From: Methylobacterium sp. 17Sr1-1 | Lineage (GTDB): Bacteria > Pseudomonadota > Alphaproteobacteria > Rhizobiales > Beijerinckiaceae | DNA: 64,000 bases | Reading direction: 5' to 3' | NCBI RefSeq assembly: GCF_003173775.1 | Contig: NZ_CP029552.1 | Coordinates: 5,663,001 to 5,727,000 of the forward strand | Shown: positions 43,263-51,976 of the stretch, one piece after another | Layout: the number at the start of each line of letters is the position of its first letter | Numbering within the stretch: position 1 is the stretch's first letter | Notes under the pieces: model-generated | Databases searched by the model: none | The model's input: the letters and a program-made list of their open reading frames with translations, nothing else | Told to the model about the DNA's origin: nothing | Translations under genes and position numbers: made by a program

Positions 43263-43727
43263 ATGGCCACCCCGATCGATACCGGCACCATCCTGAACCT
43301 GCTGCGCCGCGCGACCGAGACGGTGCGCGCCTCCACCGCCCGCGCCGCCGCGGCCGAGGCCCGGGCCGACCGGCTCAGCCGCGAGGTCGGCACCCTGCTG
43401 GAGCGGGTGGAGGAGGCGCTGCAAGCCGCCGCGGACGAGACGGCCGAGGCCCGACAGGCGGCCGCCGAGGCTGAGAGAGCCGCCGCCGAGGCGCAGGGTC
43501 AGGCGGGCGCGGCCGAGGCCAAGCTGTCCGCCGAGCGGGCCCGCCTGCGCCGCCTGGAGGAGCGCCTGGCCGAGGTGATGGCCGACGCCGTCGCCGCCCG
43601 CGCGGCCGTCGCCGCCGCCGAGGCCGGCCGCGAGGCGGCGGAGCTGCGCCTCGTCCGCATCCGCGCGGCGCTCGTCGACGAGGCGCCGGTGCCCGAGGAG
43701 GCGGAGCGGCCGGCGGCCCTGCACTGA
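43263..43727 (+). CDS. Coiled-coil hypothetical protein
   Basis: A 154-residue protein starting MATPIDTGTILNLLRRATETV. From residue 20 to about 135 it is almost entirely Ala/Glu/Arg-rich heptad-like coiled coil. There is no signal peptide, transmembrane helix or family motif. ATG 43263 is chosen because the upstream part of the frame lacks coding character. Confidence 0.55.
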   Translation: MATPIDTGTILNLLRRATETVRASTARAAAAEARADRLSREVGTLLERVEEALQAAADETAEARQAAAEAERAAAEAQGQAGAAEAKLSAERARLRRLEERLAEVMADAVAARAAVAAAEAGREAAELRLVRIRAALVDEAPVPEEAERPAALH

Positions 43728-43766
43728 GTCCCGACCGCGGACGGGCGGGGCCGGCGCCGACGGCGC

Positions 43767-45227
43767 TCACCCCGCCTTCGACAACGGATCGGCGATGCTC
43801 TCCAGGGACTTGCCCTCCGCATCGACTCCGAGCTTCCATTCCGTCACCGCGGCGATGACGAGGAGCAAAGCCGCCCCTGCGTAGCCCCCGGCGAGCGCCC
43901 AGTGCTGGCCGGATTCGATCAGGTGGGTGAACAGCCACGGCGCCATCACACCGCCGGCGCCGGTGCCGAGCGCGTAGAACACCGCGATCGCGAGTGCCCG
44001 GGTCTCGAGCGGGAAGATCTCGCTCGCCGTGAGGTAGGCCGAACTCGCGGCCGCCGAGGCGACGAAGAAGATCGCGATCCAGGCGAAGGTCTGCGTCCAG
44101 GCGGTGAACAGGTCGAGGCCGAACACCACGGCCGTCGCCATGAGCAGCAGGCCGCTCAGCGCGAAGGTGCCGGCGATCATCCGGCGCCGGCCGATCGTGT
44201 CGAAGAAGTGGCCGAGGAGCACGGGCCCTAAAAAATTGCCGATGGCGAGGGGCACCAGGAACACGCCGGCGCGATTCTCCGGCACGCCGTAGAACTTCGC
44301 CAGAACGAGCCCGTAGGTGAAGAACACCGCGTTGAACAGGAAGGCCTGGGCGATCATCAGCACCAGGGCCAGGATGCTGCGACCGCGGTGCTTGTGCACC
44401 ATCGACGAAAAAATCTCGCCAAACCCGAAGCTCTTCTTCGGGTGCACCTCGAGGATGCCCTCGGCCTTCGGGAGCTTTTGGCCGGTCTCGGCCTCGACCG
44501 TCCGCTCGATCTCCGCCACAGTGCGCTCGGCCTCCTCCTCGCGGCCGTGGGTGACGAGCCAGCGCGGGCTCTCGGGCACGTAGCGGCGCAGGAACAGGAT
44601 GCCGAGGCCGAGCACGCCGCCGATGCCGAAGCCGAGGCGCCAGCCGAAATCCGGATCGAGCAGGTTGGGATCGAGGAGCAGCAGCGAGGCGCCGGCGCCG
44701 GCCGCGGCGCCGAGCCAGAAGCTGCCGTTGACGATGAGATCGACCCGGCCGCGGTACTTGGCCGGGATCAGCTCGTCGATCGCCGAGTTGATCGCCGCGT
44801 ACTCGCCGCCGATGCCGAGGCCGGTGACGAGGCGAAACAGCGCGAAGCTCCAGAAATCCCAGGCGAGCGCGCTGGCGATGACGCCGCCGACATAGATCAT
44901 CAGCGTGGCGTAGAAGACGAGGCGGCGGCCGAACCGGTCGGTGAGCCAGCCGAAGACCAGGGCGCCGACGACCGCGCCGACGACGTAGAACGAGGCCGCC
45001 CCGCCGATCTGCTGGATCGTCAGGCCGAGCGCCCGCTTGTCCTGCAACACCGGGCCGATCGCCCCGACGATGGTGACCTCGAGCCCGTCGAGCACCCAGG
45101 TGATGCCGAGCGCGACGACGAGGAGCAGGTGGAAGCGGCTCCAGGGCAGCCGGTCCATCCGGGCCGGCACGTCGCTGCGCACCACGCCCGTGCCGGCGTC
45201 GCGCGCCGTTCCTGCTGCTGCCGCCAC
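43767..45227 (-). CDS. MFS transporter, sugar-porter type
   Basis: A 486-residue protein with 12 predicted membrane helices. The typical motifs are GWLTDRFGRR between helices 2 and 3, RLVTGLGIGGEYAAINSAIDE, the PESPRWL segment after helix 6, and GHFFDTIGRRRM. The cytosolic central loop is long, about 60 residues. It takes up an unknown organic acid, aromatic compound or sugar. The GTG/ATG choice at the N-terminus is uncertain over the first 20 residues. It is divergent from fetA. Confidence 0.9.
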   Translation of the reverse strand: MAAAAGTARDAGTGVVRSDVPARMDRLPWSRFHLLLVVALGITWVLDGLEVTIVGAIGPVLQDKRALGLTIQQIGGAASFYVVGAVVGALVFGWLTDRFGRRLVFYATLMIYVGGVIASALAWDFWSFALFRLVTGLGIGGEYAAINSAIDELIPAKYRGRVDLIVNGSFWLGAAAGAGASLLLLDPNLLDPDFGWRLGFGIGGVLGLGILFLRRYVPESPRWLVTHGREEEAERTVAEIERTVEAETGQKLPKAEGILEVHPKKSFGFGEIFSSMVHKHRGRSILALVLMIAQAFLFNAVFFTYGLVLAKFYGVPENRAGVFLVPLAIGNFLGPVLLGHFFDTIGRRRMIAGTFALSGLLLMATAVVFGLDLFTAWTQTFAWIAIFFVASAAASSAYLTASEIFPLETRALAIAVFYALGTGAGGVMAPWLFTHLIESGQHWALAGGYAGAALLLVIAAVTEWKLGVDAEGKSLESIADPLSKAG

Positions 45228-45345
45228 GTTCCATCCTCCCCATTCATCCGTGGCTCACTCAAACCGCAGCGCAGCCGTTGCGTTCCGCACACCTCTCCCG
45301 CACACCTCTCCCGTACACTTGGCGAGATCCGCTCCCGCCCCGCCC

Positions 45346-45936
45346 ATGCTCCGCATCGAGTCCCTCCGCCGCGACCGTTTCGGGCCCTTCGACCTCGTGC
45401 TGGCCGCGGGCGAGGCCTGCGCGGTCACGGGCCCGTCGGGGGCGGGCAAGAGCGTGCTGCTGCGCATGATCGCCGATCTCGACCCGTCCGAGGGCCGGGT
45501 CAGCCTCGACGGGATCGACCGGGAGGCGATGGCCGCACCGCGCTGGCGCCGGCAGGTGACCTACCTCGCCGCCGAAGCGGGCTGGTGGGCCGAGAGCGTG
45601 GCCGAGCACTTTTCCGCCGACGCCCCTGCCCGCCTCGACCCGGAGCGGGCGGCCCTGCTCCTGCCGCCGGAGGTGTTCGGCTGGCCGGTGGCGCGGCTCT
45701 CCACCGGCGAGCGCCAGCGCCTCGCCCTGCTGCGGGCGCTCGCCGGCGATCCCCGCGTGCTGCTCCTCGACGAGCCGACCGCCTCCCTCGACCCCGCGAG
45801 CGTCCGCGGCGCCGAGGCGGTGGTCGAGGCGCGCCGCGCCGCCGGCCTGATCGTCGTCCTCGTCTCGCACGATCCCGCGCAGGTCGCGCGCCTCACCACC
45901 CGCCGGCTCGCGGTGGCGGACGGGCGCCCCCTATGA
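45346..45936 (+). CDS. fetA: Iron-efflux ABC transporter ATP-binding protein FetA-like
   Basis: A 196-residue ATPase with Walker A GPSGAGKS, signature LSTGERQRLALLRAL, Walker B VLLLDEPTASLD and switch His in VSHDP. The short length and the UPF0014-type permease 10 bp downstream identify the FetAB (YbbL-YbbM) pair, which exports iron and protects against oxidative stress in E. coli. ATG 45346 is preferred. Two tandem copies of CACACCTCTCCCG precede it (about 45288-45313). Confidence 0.88.
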   Translation: MLRIESLRRDRFGPFDLVLAAGEACAVTGPSGAGKSVLLRMIADLDPSEGRVSLDGIDREAMAAPRWRRQVTYLAAEAGWWAESVAEHFSADAPARLDPERAALLLPPEVFGWPVARLSTGERQRLALLRALAGDPRVLLLDEPTASLDPASVRGAEAVVEARRAAGLIVVLVSHDPAQVARLTTRRLAVADGRPL

Positions 45937-45946
45937 TCAGACCGGC

Positions 45947-46732
45947 ATGATTCCGTCGCCCGGCCCCCTCGACCTCGCCCTCGGGGCGGGCTTCGTCCTC
46001 GTCAATGCCGCCTTGTCGGCGGCCTTGGGGCTAGGGCTCGCCCGAACGATCCTGGTCGCTTCCTGCCGGCTGGTGGCGCAGCTCACCCTGGTCGGGCTGG
46101 TGCTGCGCACGGTGTTCGGCCTCGGGGCGCCGGGACCGGTGGTCGGGGTGGTCGCCGTGATGGCGCTCGCCGCCGCCTACGAGATCGGCGCGCGGCAGGA
46201 GCGGCCCCTGCGGGGGCCGTGGCGCTACGCGCTCGGCGGCGTGGTCACGGCGGGGGCGACGGTGGTCGCCGTCGCGGTCGGCCTCGCGGCGTTGCGCCCG
46301 CATCCCTGGTGGGATCCGCACGCGCTGATCCCGCTCGCCGGGATCGTGCTGGGCTCGGTGATGAGCGGGATCGCCATCGGGCTCAACGGCTTCACCGGGG
46401 CGGTGCGGCGCGAGCGGGCGGGAATCGAGGCGCGCCTGGCGCTCGGCGCCACCCGGGACGAGGCGCTGGCGCCGCTCGTGCGCAGCGCGATCCGGGCCGG
46501 GCTGATCCCGGTGCTCAACCAGATGGCGGCGGCCGGATTGATCACGCTGCCGGGGATGATGACCGGCCAGATCCTCGCCGGGCAGGACCCGCAGGGCGCG
46601 GCCGCGTCGCAGATCCTGATCCTGTTCCTGCTCGCGGGCGCGAGCGGCCTCGGGGTGACGGGGGCGGTCCTCGCCGCGTCGCGCCGGCTCACCGACGCGC
46701 GCCACCGCCTGCGGCTCGACCGGCTGGCGTGA
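45947..46732 (+). CDS. fetB: FetB-like ABC transporter permease
   Basis: A 261-residue membrane protein of the UPF0014 family with seven predicted helices. Diagnostic segments are GLVLRTVFGLGAPGPV, IPLAGIVLGSVMSGIAIGLN, the EARLALGATRDEAL coupling helix and TLPGMMTGQILAGQDP. It is translated 10 bp after fetA. The permease lacks a metal-binding cluster of its own, as in other members. Confidence 0.88.
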   Translation: MIPSPGPLDLALGAGFVLVNAALSAALGLGLARTILVASCRLVAQLTLVGLVLRTVFGLGAPGPVVGVVAVMALAAAYEIGARQERPLRGPWRYALGGVVTAGATVVAVAVGLAALRPHPWWDPHALIPLAGIVLGSVMSGIAIGLNGFTGAVRRERAGIEARLALGATRDEALAPLVRSAIRAGLIPVLNQMAAAGLITLPGMMTGQILAGQDPQGAAASQILILFLLAGASGLGVTGAVLAASRRLTDARHRLRLDRLA

Positions 46733-46765
46733 TGCTCCCCTTTGGGGTGATGTTCCCCTTGGGGA

Positions 46766-47482
46766 TCAGCCCGGGCTGCGGCCGGTCTCGGCGGCGGCGA
46801 CGCGGCAGATGTTGCGGGCCGGGCCGAGCTCGGCGAGCGGGGTCTGCTGAGGGTTACGCGCGACCCGGACCGGGTGCGAGGTCCAGCGGGCGCTGCCGGC
46901 CGAGCCGGACTGAGCTTGAGCGAGCTGGGTCGCGGCGGAGGGGACCCGGCGCGGGGTCGCGCCCTCGCGGTCGTACCACGGGCGCTTCTCGTAGAAGGCG
47001 TTGCCGCCCGCCAGCGCCACGTAATGCATGTTGCGGTAGGAGAAGGTGTAGCCGGCGGTGTGGAAGAACATCGCGCCGCCGACCTTCTCGTGGCGCTCGC
47101 CGGCGAGGATCGCGTCGGCGACCTGCACGGCCTTCTCGCGCTCCTTGTCGCGCATCGGCTTGTGCAGCACGCCGGCGGCGAACTGGCGCTTCTGGCCGAC
47201 GACGCCGCAGATCGAGTTCGGGTAGGCCGGCGCCTCGAGCCGGTTCATCACCACGGTCCCGACCGCGAGCAGGCCCTCCTCGCTCGAGCGGTTGGACTCG
47301 AAGTACATCGCGCGGGCGAGGCAGTCCCGGTCGGCGCTGGTGACGGCGGCGAGCTGCTTGCGGTCCGGAAGGCTTCCCGTCGTGTCGACCCCGGCCGGCA
47401 TCAGGCTGCAGGCACCGAGATGCGGCGCCGTGGCGAGAACCGCCAGGGCGGCGGTGATGGGGAAAGTCCGGTTCCGCGTCAT
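46766..47482 (-). CDS. Cell-wall hydrolase, SleB-like lipoprotein
   Basis: A 238-residue exported protein. Signal peptide TFPITAALAVLATAPHLGAC ends in the lipobox LGAC, so it is probably lipid-anchored. The SleB (Hydrolase_2) domain has CLARAMYFESNRSSEEG with the catalytic Glu, VVMNRLEAP, ICGVVGQKRQF and a final WYDREG. Proteins of this family cleave peptidoglycan. The longest frame starts upstream, but ATG 47482 gives the signal peptide. Its C-terminal 60 residues are low-complexity. Confidence 0.82.
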   Translation of the reverse strand: MTRNRTFPITAALAVLATAPHLGACSLMPAGVDTTGSLPDRKQLAAVTSADRDCLARAMYFESNRSSEEGLLAVGTVVMNRLEAPAYPNSICGVVGQKRQFAAGVLHKPMRDKEREKAVQVADAILAGERHEKVGGAMFFHTAGYTFSYRNMHYVALAGGNAFYEKRPWYDREGATPRRVPSAATQLAQAQSGSAGSARWTSHPVRVARNPQQTPLAELGPARNICRVAAAETGRSPG

Positions 47483-47704
47483 GCAGGCCCCTGTCGTGCA
47501 TTGCCGGGCACGGCCGGAATGGCCGCGCTTCAGGTCAAGCTTGGGGCGGAATGTGGCGAAGGCGGGGCACGGATACGGTTCGTAAACCAATCATCCCGCC
47601 CGCCAGTCAGATACAAGCGACGTGATGCAAACGGGAAACACCGCCGGCTCACCATCGCGGTCCCGGCCTAAAGGACCCGGAACGGCGGCACGATCACGGC
47701 CCGA

Positions 47705-48028
47705 TCATGGCCAGTCGAGGGCAGCGCGGCCGTGTGGCGACGACGCCTCGGGCCCGCTTCCGCGCCGGTTCCGGCAGTCCGGCGGCGATGTCGCGAGACC
47801 CGGCCTTCCGCCCTGATCGGCCGGGGACAGGGGGACGAAGTCGAGGCCGGCCGGCGAGACCTCGCGGCGCAGGCCCATGTCGCGCAGCAACCTGTCGTCG
47901 AGGCCGGACAACCGCGTGCGGTCGCGGCGGTGACGCAGGTGTCGGGCCAGGCCGCCCTCCCCGGGCGGGCCGCTCCCGGGGGCGCTCGGGCGGCGGAGGA
48001 CGAGGAGGCGGCGAATCAGCGGCGGCAT
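47705..48028 (-). CDS. DUF1127-containing protein
   Basis: A 107-residue basic protein. After a leader MPPLIRRLLVLRRPSAP it contains the DUF1127 motif LSGLDDRLLRDMGLRR at about residues 40-56, which in other alphaproteobacteria mediates RNA binding or small-protein regulation. The C-terminal 45 residues are Pro/Gly/Ser-rich and less conserved. Start ATG 48028. It is divergent from the ArsR-type gene. Confidence 0.6.
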   Translation of the reverse strand: MPPLIRRLLVLRRPSAPGSGPPGEGGLARHLRHRRDRTRLSGLDDRLLRDMGLRREVSPAGLDFVPLSPADQGGRPGLATSPPDCRNRRGSGPEASSPHGRAALDWP

Positions 48029-48083
48029 GGCGGGCGGCTTCCGGTGGGGACGGGGCGATCCTCGCCCGCCCACCGGGCCGCGT

Positions 48084-48137
48084 GCTTCGGCCCCGGCCGA
48101 AGCGGCGCCTGCCTTATGATTCGGCCGGGGCCGAAGC
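48084..48137. repeat. 18-bp inverted repeat
   Basis: GCTTCGGCCCCGGCCGAA at 48084-48101 and its reverse complement at 48120-48137 enclose 18 bp. It lies in the divergent region between the DUF1127 gene and the ArsR-type regulator and could be an operator or a bidirectional terminator. Confidence 0.75.
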
Positions 48138-48239
48138 GTCGGGCCTCGCCCTGCTCTAGACGATGAGGAATGGAAGGTGAGGAATTCGCGGGGCCTGCCC
48201 CGAGGATCCTCCTTGAGGACCCTGCGTGAGGAGCCCGTC

Positions 48240-48965
48240 ATGGTGACCATCTCCGCCTTCGCCCGCACCGCCGCCCTGGTGGGCGATCCGGCCCGCGCCG
48301 GCATGCTGGCCGTGCTGATGGACGGACGGGCGCTGACCGCGTCGGAGCTCGCCCGCGCCGCCGGCGTGACGCCGCAGACCGCCAGCGGCCATCTCGCGCA
48401 GCTCGCGGAGGCCGGCCTCCTCACGGTCGCGCGCCAGGGGCGCCACCGCTACCACCGCCTCGCCTCCCCGGCGGTGGCGCGGATGCTGGAGGGCGTGATG
48501 GCGGTGGCGGCCGGCGCGACGCCGGCCCCCGCCCGGCCGTCCACCCGGTCTCCCGGCCCCCGGGACGCCGCCCTGCGCGAGGCCCGGACCTGCTACGACC
48601 ACCTCGCCGGCCGCCTCGCCGTCGCGATGGCGGATTCCCTCGTGGCGCGCGGCGCGGTCGAGCTCGGCGAGGATGGCGGCGCTCTCACGCCGGCGGGAGA
48701 GGACTTCCTGCGCGGCCTCGGGGTCGATCTCGCCGCGGCGTCCTCCGGACGGCGGGTCTTCTGCCGTCCCTGCCTCGACTGGAGCGAGCGCCGGCCCCAC
48801 ATCGCCGGCGCCCTCGGCGCGGCCCTGCTGGCGACCTGCCTCGACCGCGACTGGCTGCGCCGGAGCGAGGGCAGCCGGGCCGTCGCGGTGACGCCCGCCG
48901 GGCGCCTCGCCCTGGGCCGGGCCTTCGGCTACGGGCGGCCTTGCGCCTGCGGCGACGCGGCCTGA
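48240..48965 (+). CDS. ArsR-family winged-helix regulator
   Basis: A 241-residue protein. The N-terminal winged helix has ALTASELARAAGVTPQTASGHLAQL and LLTVARQGRHRYHRLA. The C-terminal half is long for an ArsR protein and contains CRPCLDWSERRPHIAGALGAALL, seen in regulators with an extended C-terminal domain. Cysteines C-P-C and C-A-C (near the C-terminus) could bind metal, but this is inference. ATG 48240 gives the family start. Confidence 0.82.
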   Translation: MVTISAFARTAALVGDPARAGMLAVLMDGRALTASELARAAGVTPQTASGHLAQLAEAGLLTVARQGRHRYHRLASPAVARMLEGVMAVAAGATPAPARPSTRSPGPRDAALREARTCYDHLAGRLAVAMADSLVARGAVELGEDGGALTPAGEDFLRGLGVDLAAASSGRRVFCRPCLDWSERRPHIAGALGAALLATCLDRDWLRRSEGSRAVAVTPAGRLALGRAFGYGRPCACGDAA

Positions 48966-48970
48966 CCGTC

Positions 48971-49276
48971 TCACGCCGCCGGCAGGGCGTCGTCCGCCGC
49001 GGGCGTCGTCCGCGGCGCCAGGGGACCGTCGAGGGGAACGTTGCCGCGGCCGGTGCGGCGGCGCTCCGTCGCCTCCCGCATGAGGGTGTGCGCGTACTCG
49101 GTCAGGGTGTCGCCGAGATCGGCCAGGGCGTCGGCGGTGCTCTCCTGGACGTTGGTGGCGTGGCAGGCCACGTCCACCAGGCCCTCCATCATGCCGACGA
49201 TCTCGCTGAGCGCCCGGACCAGGGGCGGCAGGATATCGGCCATCTCGTCGATCGTCGGCGGGGTGCGGCTGGTCAT
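48971..49276 (-). CDS. Hypothetical soluble protein upstream of AHL synthase
   Basis: A 101-residue acidic protein beginning MTSRTPPTIDEMADILPPL. A helical core (LSEIVGMMEGLVDVACHATNVQ) is followed by a second helix and a disordered tail. GAGAGGAGAGAAATC gives a good ribosome binding site for ATG 49276. It lies 61 bp downstream of the luxI-type gene in the same direction, so co-transcription is likely. No family is recognised. Confidence 0.55.
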   Translation of the reverse strand: MTSRTPPTIDEMADILPPLVRALSEIVGMMEGLVDVACHATNVQESTADALADLGDTLTEYAHTLMREATERRRTGRGNVPLDGPLAPRTTPAADDALPAA

Positions 49277-49337
49277 GATTTCTCTCCTCTCTCGGTGTCT
49301 CTCGCGCCGTCGCCTGCGCGGCATCTCGGGGGGCGCG

Positions 49338-49961
49338 TCAGGCCATCAGGTAGGTCGGCGAGGTGGGAGCCAGGACCGAGGCCTTGGTGCCCCGGATCTC
49401 CTGCAGCTTGCGCAGGGTGCGGGCGTCGAAGCGGGCGTCCACCGCGATGATGCGCTCGCCGTCGATCTCCGCCGGCACGCCGAGCGGCACTGCCCGGAAA
49501 TGCAGCTGGAGGACGTGCAGCAGGTAGAGGATCGGCATCTGGGCGAGGAAGCCCGTCACCCCGTTCTCCAGGCCCCACTCGACGATGCCGGTCATCACCT
49601 CGAGGGTGACCGGATGGTTCTTGCCGCGGGTGCGGTGGCTCGGCGCCACCGCCTGGCGGGTCCATTCCCAGATCTGCGGCCCGGCCGGCCGGTCGCCCTC
49701 GCACAGCTCCGGCAGCACGTCCGAGAGCAGGTGCGGCCGGGTCGTCGGCAGGAGCCGGCTGTAGCCGATCACGTGGCCGTTCTCGATCGCCAGGAAATGG
49801 GCGGCGTAGGCGGTGTCGAACTGGTCGATCTCGCGCCCGTCCGGGCGGCGCAGGGCGCTCCACCCCTTCTCCTCGACGAAGACCTTGTGGCGCAGGCGCC
49901 AGACCTCCTCCATCTCGGCGGCGTAGCGATCCTGGTTGGCGGCGGTGACGACGTGGATCAT
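49338..49961 (-). CDS. LuxI-type acyl-homoserine-lactone synthase
   Basis: A 207-residue autoinducer synthase. Family signatures are RHKVFVEEKGW (the R/F/W residues near the N-terminus), FDTAYAAHFLAI, GYSRLLPT, and WEWTRQAV in place of the usual W/E.SRF. It makes an N-acyl-homoserine lactone from acyl carrier protein or CoA and SAM. ATG 49961 is preferred. No luxR-type receptor gene is in the window, so the partner lies elsewhere or the signal is read by a solo receptor. Confidence 0.88.
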   Translation of the reverse strand: MIHVVTAANQDRYAAEMEEVWRLRHKVFVEEKGWSALRRPDGREIDQFDTAYAAHFLAIENGHVIGYSRLLPTTRPHLLSDVLPELCEGDRPAGPQIWEWTRQAVAPSHRTRGKNHPVTLEVMTGIVEWGLENGVTGFLAQMPILYLLHVLQLHFRAVPLGVPAEIDGERIIAVDARFDARTLRKLQEIRGTKASVLAPTSPTYLMA

Positions 49962-50066
49962 GGGAAAGGGCTCCTGGTCTCGGACCCTTTGTCCATGCTC
50001 CGACGGCTCGGCCGTACTGGGGAATTCCCTAGGAATCCCGTCCCGGGCGGGCTCGCGCGGCGCGGC

Positions 50067-50121
50067 GGGCCGGCCCTGTCGGCCACGCAATCCCGGGCCG
50101 GCCCTGCCGGCCACGCAATCC
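50067..50121. repeat. Tandem 27-bp repeat upstream of the AHL synthase
   Basis: Two copies, 50067-50093 and 50095-50121, differ by one base and share the core CCGGCCCTGTCGGCCAC. They lie in the promoter-side region of the AHL synthase gene. Another palindromic tract, GGGAATTCCC, occurs at about 50019. Confidence 0.7.
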
Positions 50122-50185
50122 ACCGCGGCGCGAACCCGGAGGCCAGGCTTGGTGTTGACCCTCCGGAATGAGCCGGAGAGGTCGA

Positions 50186-50464
50186 ATGTCGATGCCGTTG
50201 ACCCGCACCATCGCCCTGGCGGCGGCCGTCGCGCTTCTGGCGCCCGTCGGGCAGGCGAGTGCGCAAGGGACCGAGCGGCAGCGCCTGGCCTGCATGACGG
50301 ACGCCATGACGCTGTGCGCGAACGACGTGCCCAACACGCGGCGCATCGAGGCATGCCTGCGCCGGAACTATGCCAGCGTCAGCTCGCCCTGCCAGGGGGA
50401 GCTCGACGCGGCCCGCGCCGGCGGCTCCGATGCCGCCGGGAGCGCGGGCCCGTCCCGCCGCTGA
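50186..50464 (+). CDS. Small exported cysteine-rich-repeat protein
   Basis: A 92-residue precursor with signal peptide (LTRTIALAAAVALLAPVGQASAQ). The mature part shows CMTDAMTLCANDVPNTRRIEACL and a fourth cysteine (C-Q) before a short tail, matching the spacing of bacterial cysteine-rich repeat domains (CxxD...LC...CL...C). ATG 50186 follows GGAGAGGTCGA. Function is unknown. Confidence 0.72.
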   Translation: MSMPLTRTIALAAAVALLAPVGQASAQGTERQRLACMTDAMTLCANDVPNTRRIEACLRRNYASVSSPCQGELDAARAGGSDAAGSAGPSRR

Positions 50465-50609
50465 CCGGCCCTCGCTCGTCCTCCGGGACGAAATCCGCAC
50501 CTCCGGTCGCGACGTCACGGTGGCGAGAGCCCGGTCCGCGGGATAAGCTCGGGACGTACGGCGCCGGCGGGATCAACCCGCCGGCGACCGCGCGCACGGG
50601 AGGACGCTC

Positions 50610-51089
50610 ATGGTGGAGACCGAGAACTGCTCGCGGCGGGTGCTGCTGGCGGGCCTGACGGTGGGTCTGGCGATGCCGGCGCTGGCGGCCGGGACGGGAA
50701 CGGCGCAGGCCGCGGACGAGAGCGAGGCGGTGGCCCGCCAGCTCGAGGCCCTGCGCGTCGCGATCGTGGAGGGCGACGCCAAGGCGCTCGACGCCCTCAC
50801 CCATCCGCAGATGAGCTACGGCCATTCCAGCGGCCGCAAGATCGAGACCAAGCCCCAGTTCATCGCCAGCCTCGCCGGCAAGACCAACTACAAGTCTCTG
50901 ACCTTCTCCGAGCAGTGGATCCAGGTCGTCGGCGACAACGCCATGGTCCGCCACGTCTGGGACGGCGCCGACATCCTGCCCAACGGGGAGACCGGCCGCT
51001 CCTACATCGCGGTGCTGCAGGTCTGGCTCAAGGACGGGGGCCAGTGGCGGCTGCTCGCCCGGCAGAGCACCCCGCTCAAGCCCGCCTGA
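50610..51089 (+). CDS. Tat-exported DUF4440/NTF2-like protein
   Basis: A 159-residue protein with a twin-arginine leader (CSRRVLLAGLTVG) and an NTF2-like, DUF4440-type fold: ARQLEALRVAIVEGDAKALDAL, then SYGHSSGR, and QWRLLARQSTPL. Such domains often serve as small periplasmic enzymes or scaffolds in stress responses. The substrate is unknown. ATG 50610 lies after GGGAGGACGCTC. Confidence 0.78.
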   Translation: MVETENCSRRVLLAGLTVGLAMPALAAGTGTAQAADESEAVARQLEALRVAIVEGDAKALDALTHPQMSYGHSSGRKIETKPQFIASLAGKTNYKSLTFSEQWIQVVGDNAMVRHVWDGADILPNGETGRSYIAVLQVWLKDGGQWRLLARQSTPLKPA

Positions 51090-51164
51090 GGAGATCCGGC
51101 GAGGAGATCTGGCAAGCAAATCCGGAACGACGGCCAAGCTCGGGCGTTTCCGCTCGCCGCACCG

Positions 51165-51524
51165 ATGCCCGGTCGCGGCGGAGCGGGAGCGTGGGCGGTG
51201 CGGTCCGAGCGGCAGGTGAGCACGATCAGGCTGGTGGTCGAGGCCGTCCGCCTCGCCAGCACCCTGGCCGTCAAGGAGATCACGCTGTTCTCCGACGAGG
51301 TCGACCGGATCGTCCGGGTCGTCTCGGGCTGGGCCCTGTGGGGCGGCGCGATCCTGCTCTTCGCCTGCGTCAGCGGGTTCCTGCTGCTGATGGCCCTGGT
51401 GAAGGGGCTCGCGGCGCTGATCGGCTCGGAGGCGGTCGCCGCGGTGATCGGGGCGGCGCCCTTCGCCCTCGCGGCCGCCCTGCTGACGTGGTGGGGCCTG
51501 CGGAAGATGGACCTGCGGCGGTAG
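51165..51524 (+). CDS. Phage-holin-family/YqjE-like membrane protein
   Basis: A frame of 119 codons. The core begins STIRLVVEAVRLASTLAVKEITLF and carries two strong hydrophobic helices (AILLFACVSGFLLLMALVK and AVIGAAPFALAAALLTWWGL), as in the Actinobacteriophage-holin-like/YqjE family. The N-terminal 20 residues are doubtful; a GTG at about 51216 is a better start by family length. Confidence 0.68.
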   Translation: MPGRGGAGAWAVRSERQVSTIRLVVEAVRLASTLAVKEITLFSDEVDRIVRVVSGWALWGGAILLFACVSGFLLLMALVKGLAALIGSEAVAAVIGAAPFALAAALLTWWGLRKMDLRR

Positions 51525-51869
51525 AGCATCCTCTGACGACGCAGATCACACTCCGCCGCAACAGGTCCTTGCAAGCGAACCTTCGTCGCAAGGCTCCCTG
51601 TCCCGGATCTCCTTCCGCTGATGCTGCTCTCGTCCGGGACATGATGTGCAGCGAAGGACGAGCTGTCTGACCGACAGGCGTCAGCTGTATCATCGACCGG
51701 TAGCTAGGATTGCCGCAGCGGCGGGGATCATGCGCCAAAGGGCGGCACGTGCTGCGCGGGGGCGGTGTCGCAGCCCGGCCATCCATCCTCCGAGAGGACG
51801 CGCAAAATCGCGGTCATGCGCCGCAAGCATGGCCGTTGTGCGATGCAATCGATTGCCTTGTGCGCCGCA
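51525..51869. other. Non-coding stretch before the candidate sRNA
   Basis: No gene is supported. It begins with TAGAGCATCCTCTGACGACG, which faintly resembles the first 20 bases of the double-hairpin repeat (TAGAGCATTTTCTGACGAAG) and may be a degenerate copy. Confidence 0.35.
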
Positions 51870-51976
51870 ACATGAGAAACCGTTCTCGCACCGTCGCGAT
51901 GGCGTCGCGGCGGTGCAGCCCTCTTTGGGCGTTTCCTCCCTAGACTTCGGGCCGCCTCGCAAGGGCGGCCTTTTTT
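51870..51976 (+). ncRNA. Candidate trans-acting small RNA
   Basis: The stretch folds as a hairpin at 51888-51916 (GCACCG..CGCGA against TCGCG..CGGTGC), an unpaired region with CGTTTCCTCCCTAGACTT (an anti-Shine-Dalgarno CCTCCC), and a Rho-independent terminator at 51950-51976 (GGCCGCC against GGCGGCC, then six T). This layout resembles alphaproteobacterial sRNAs with CCTCCC loops (suhB or alpha-r type). The 5' end is a guess. Confidence 0.55.
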
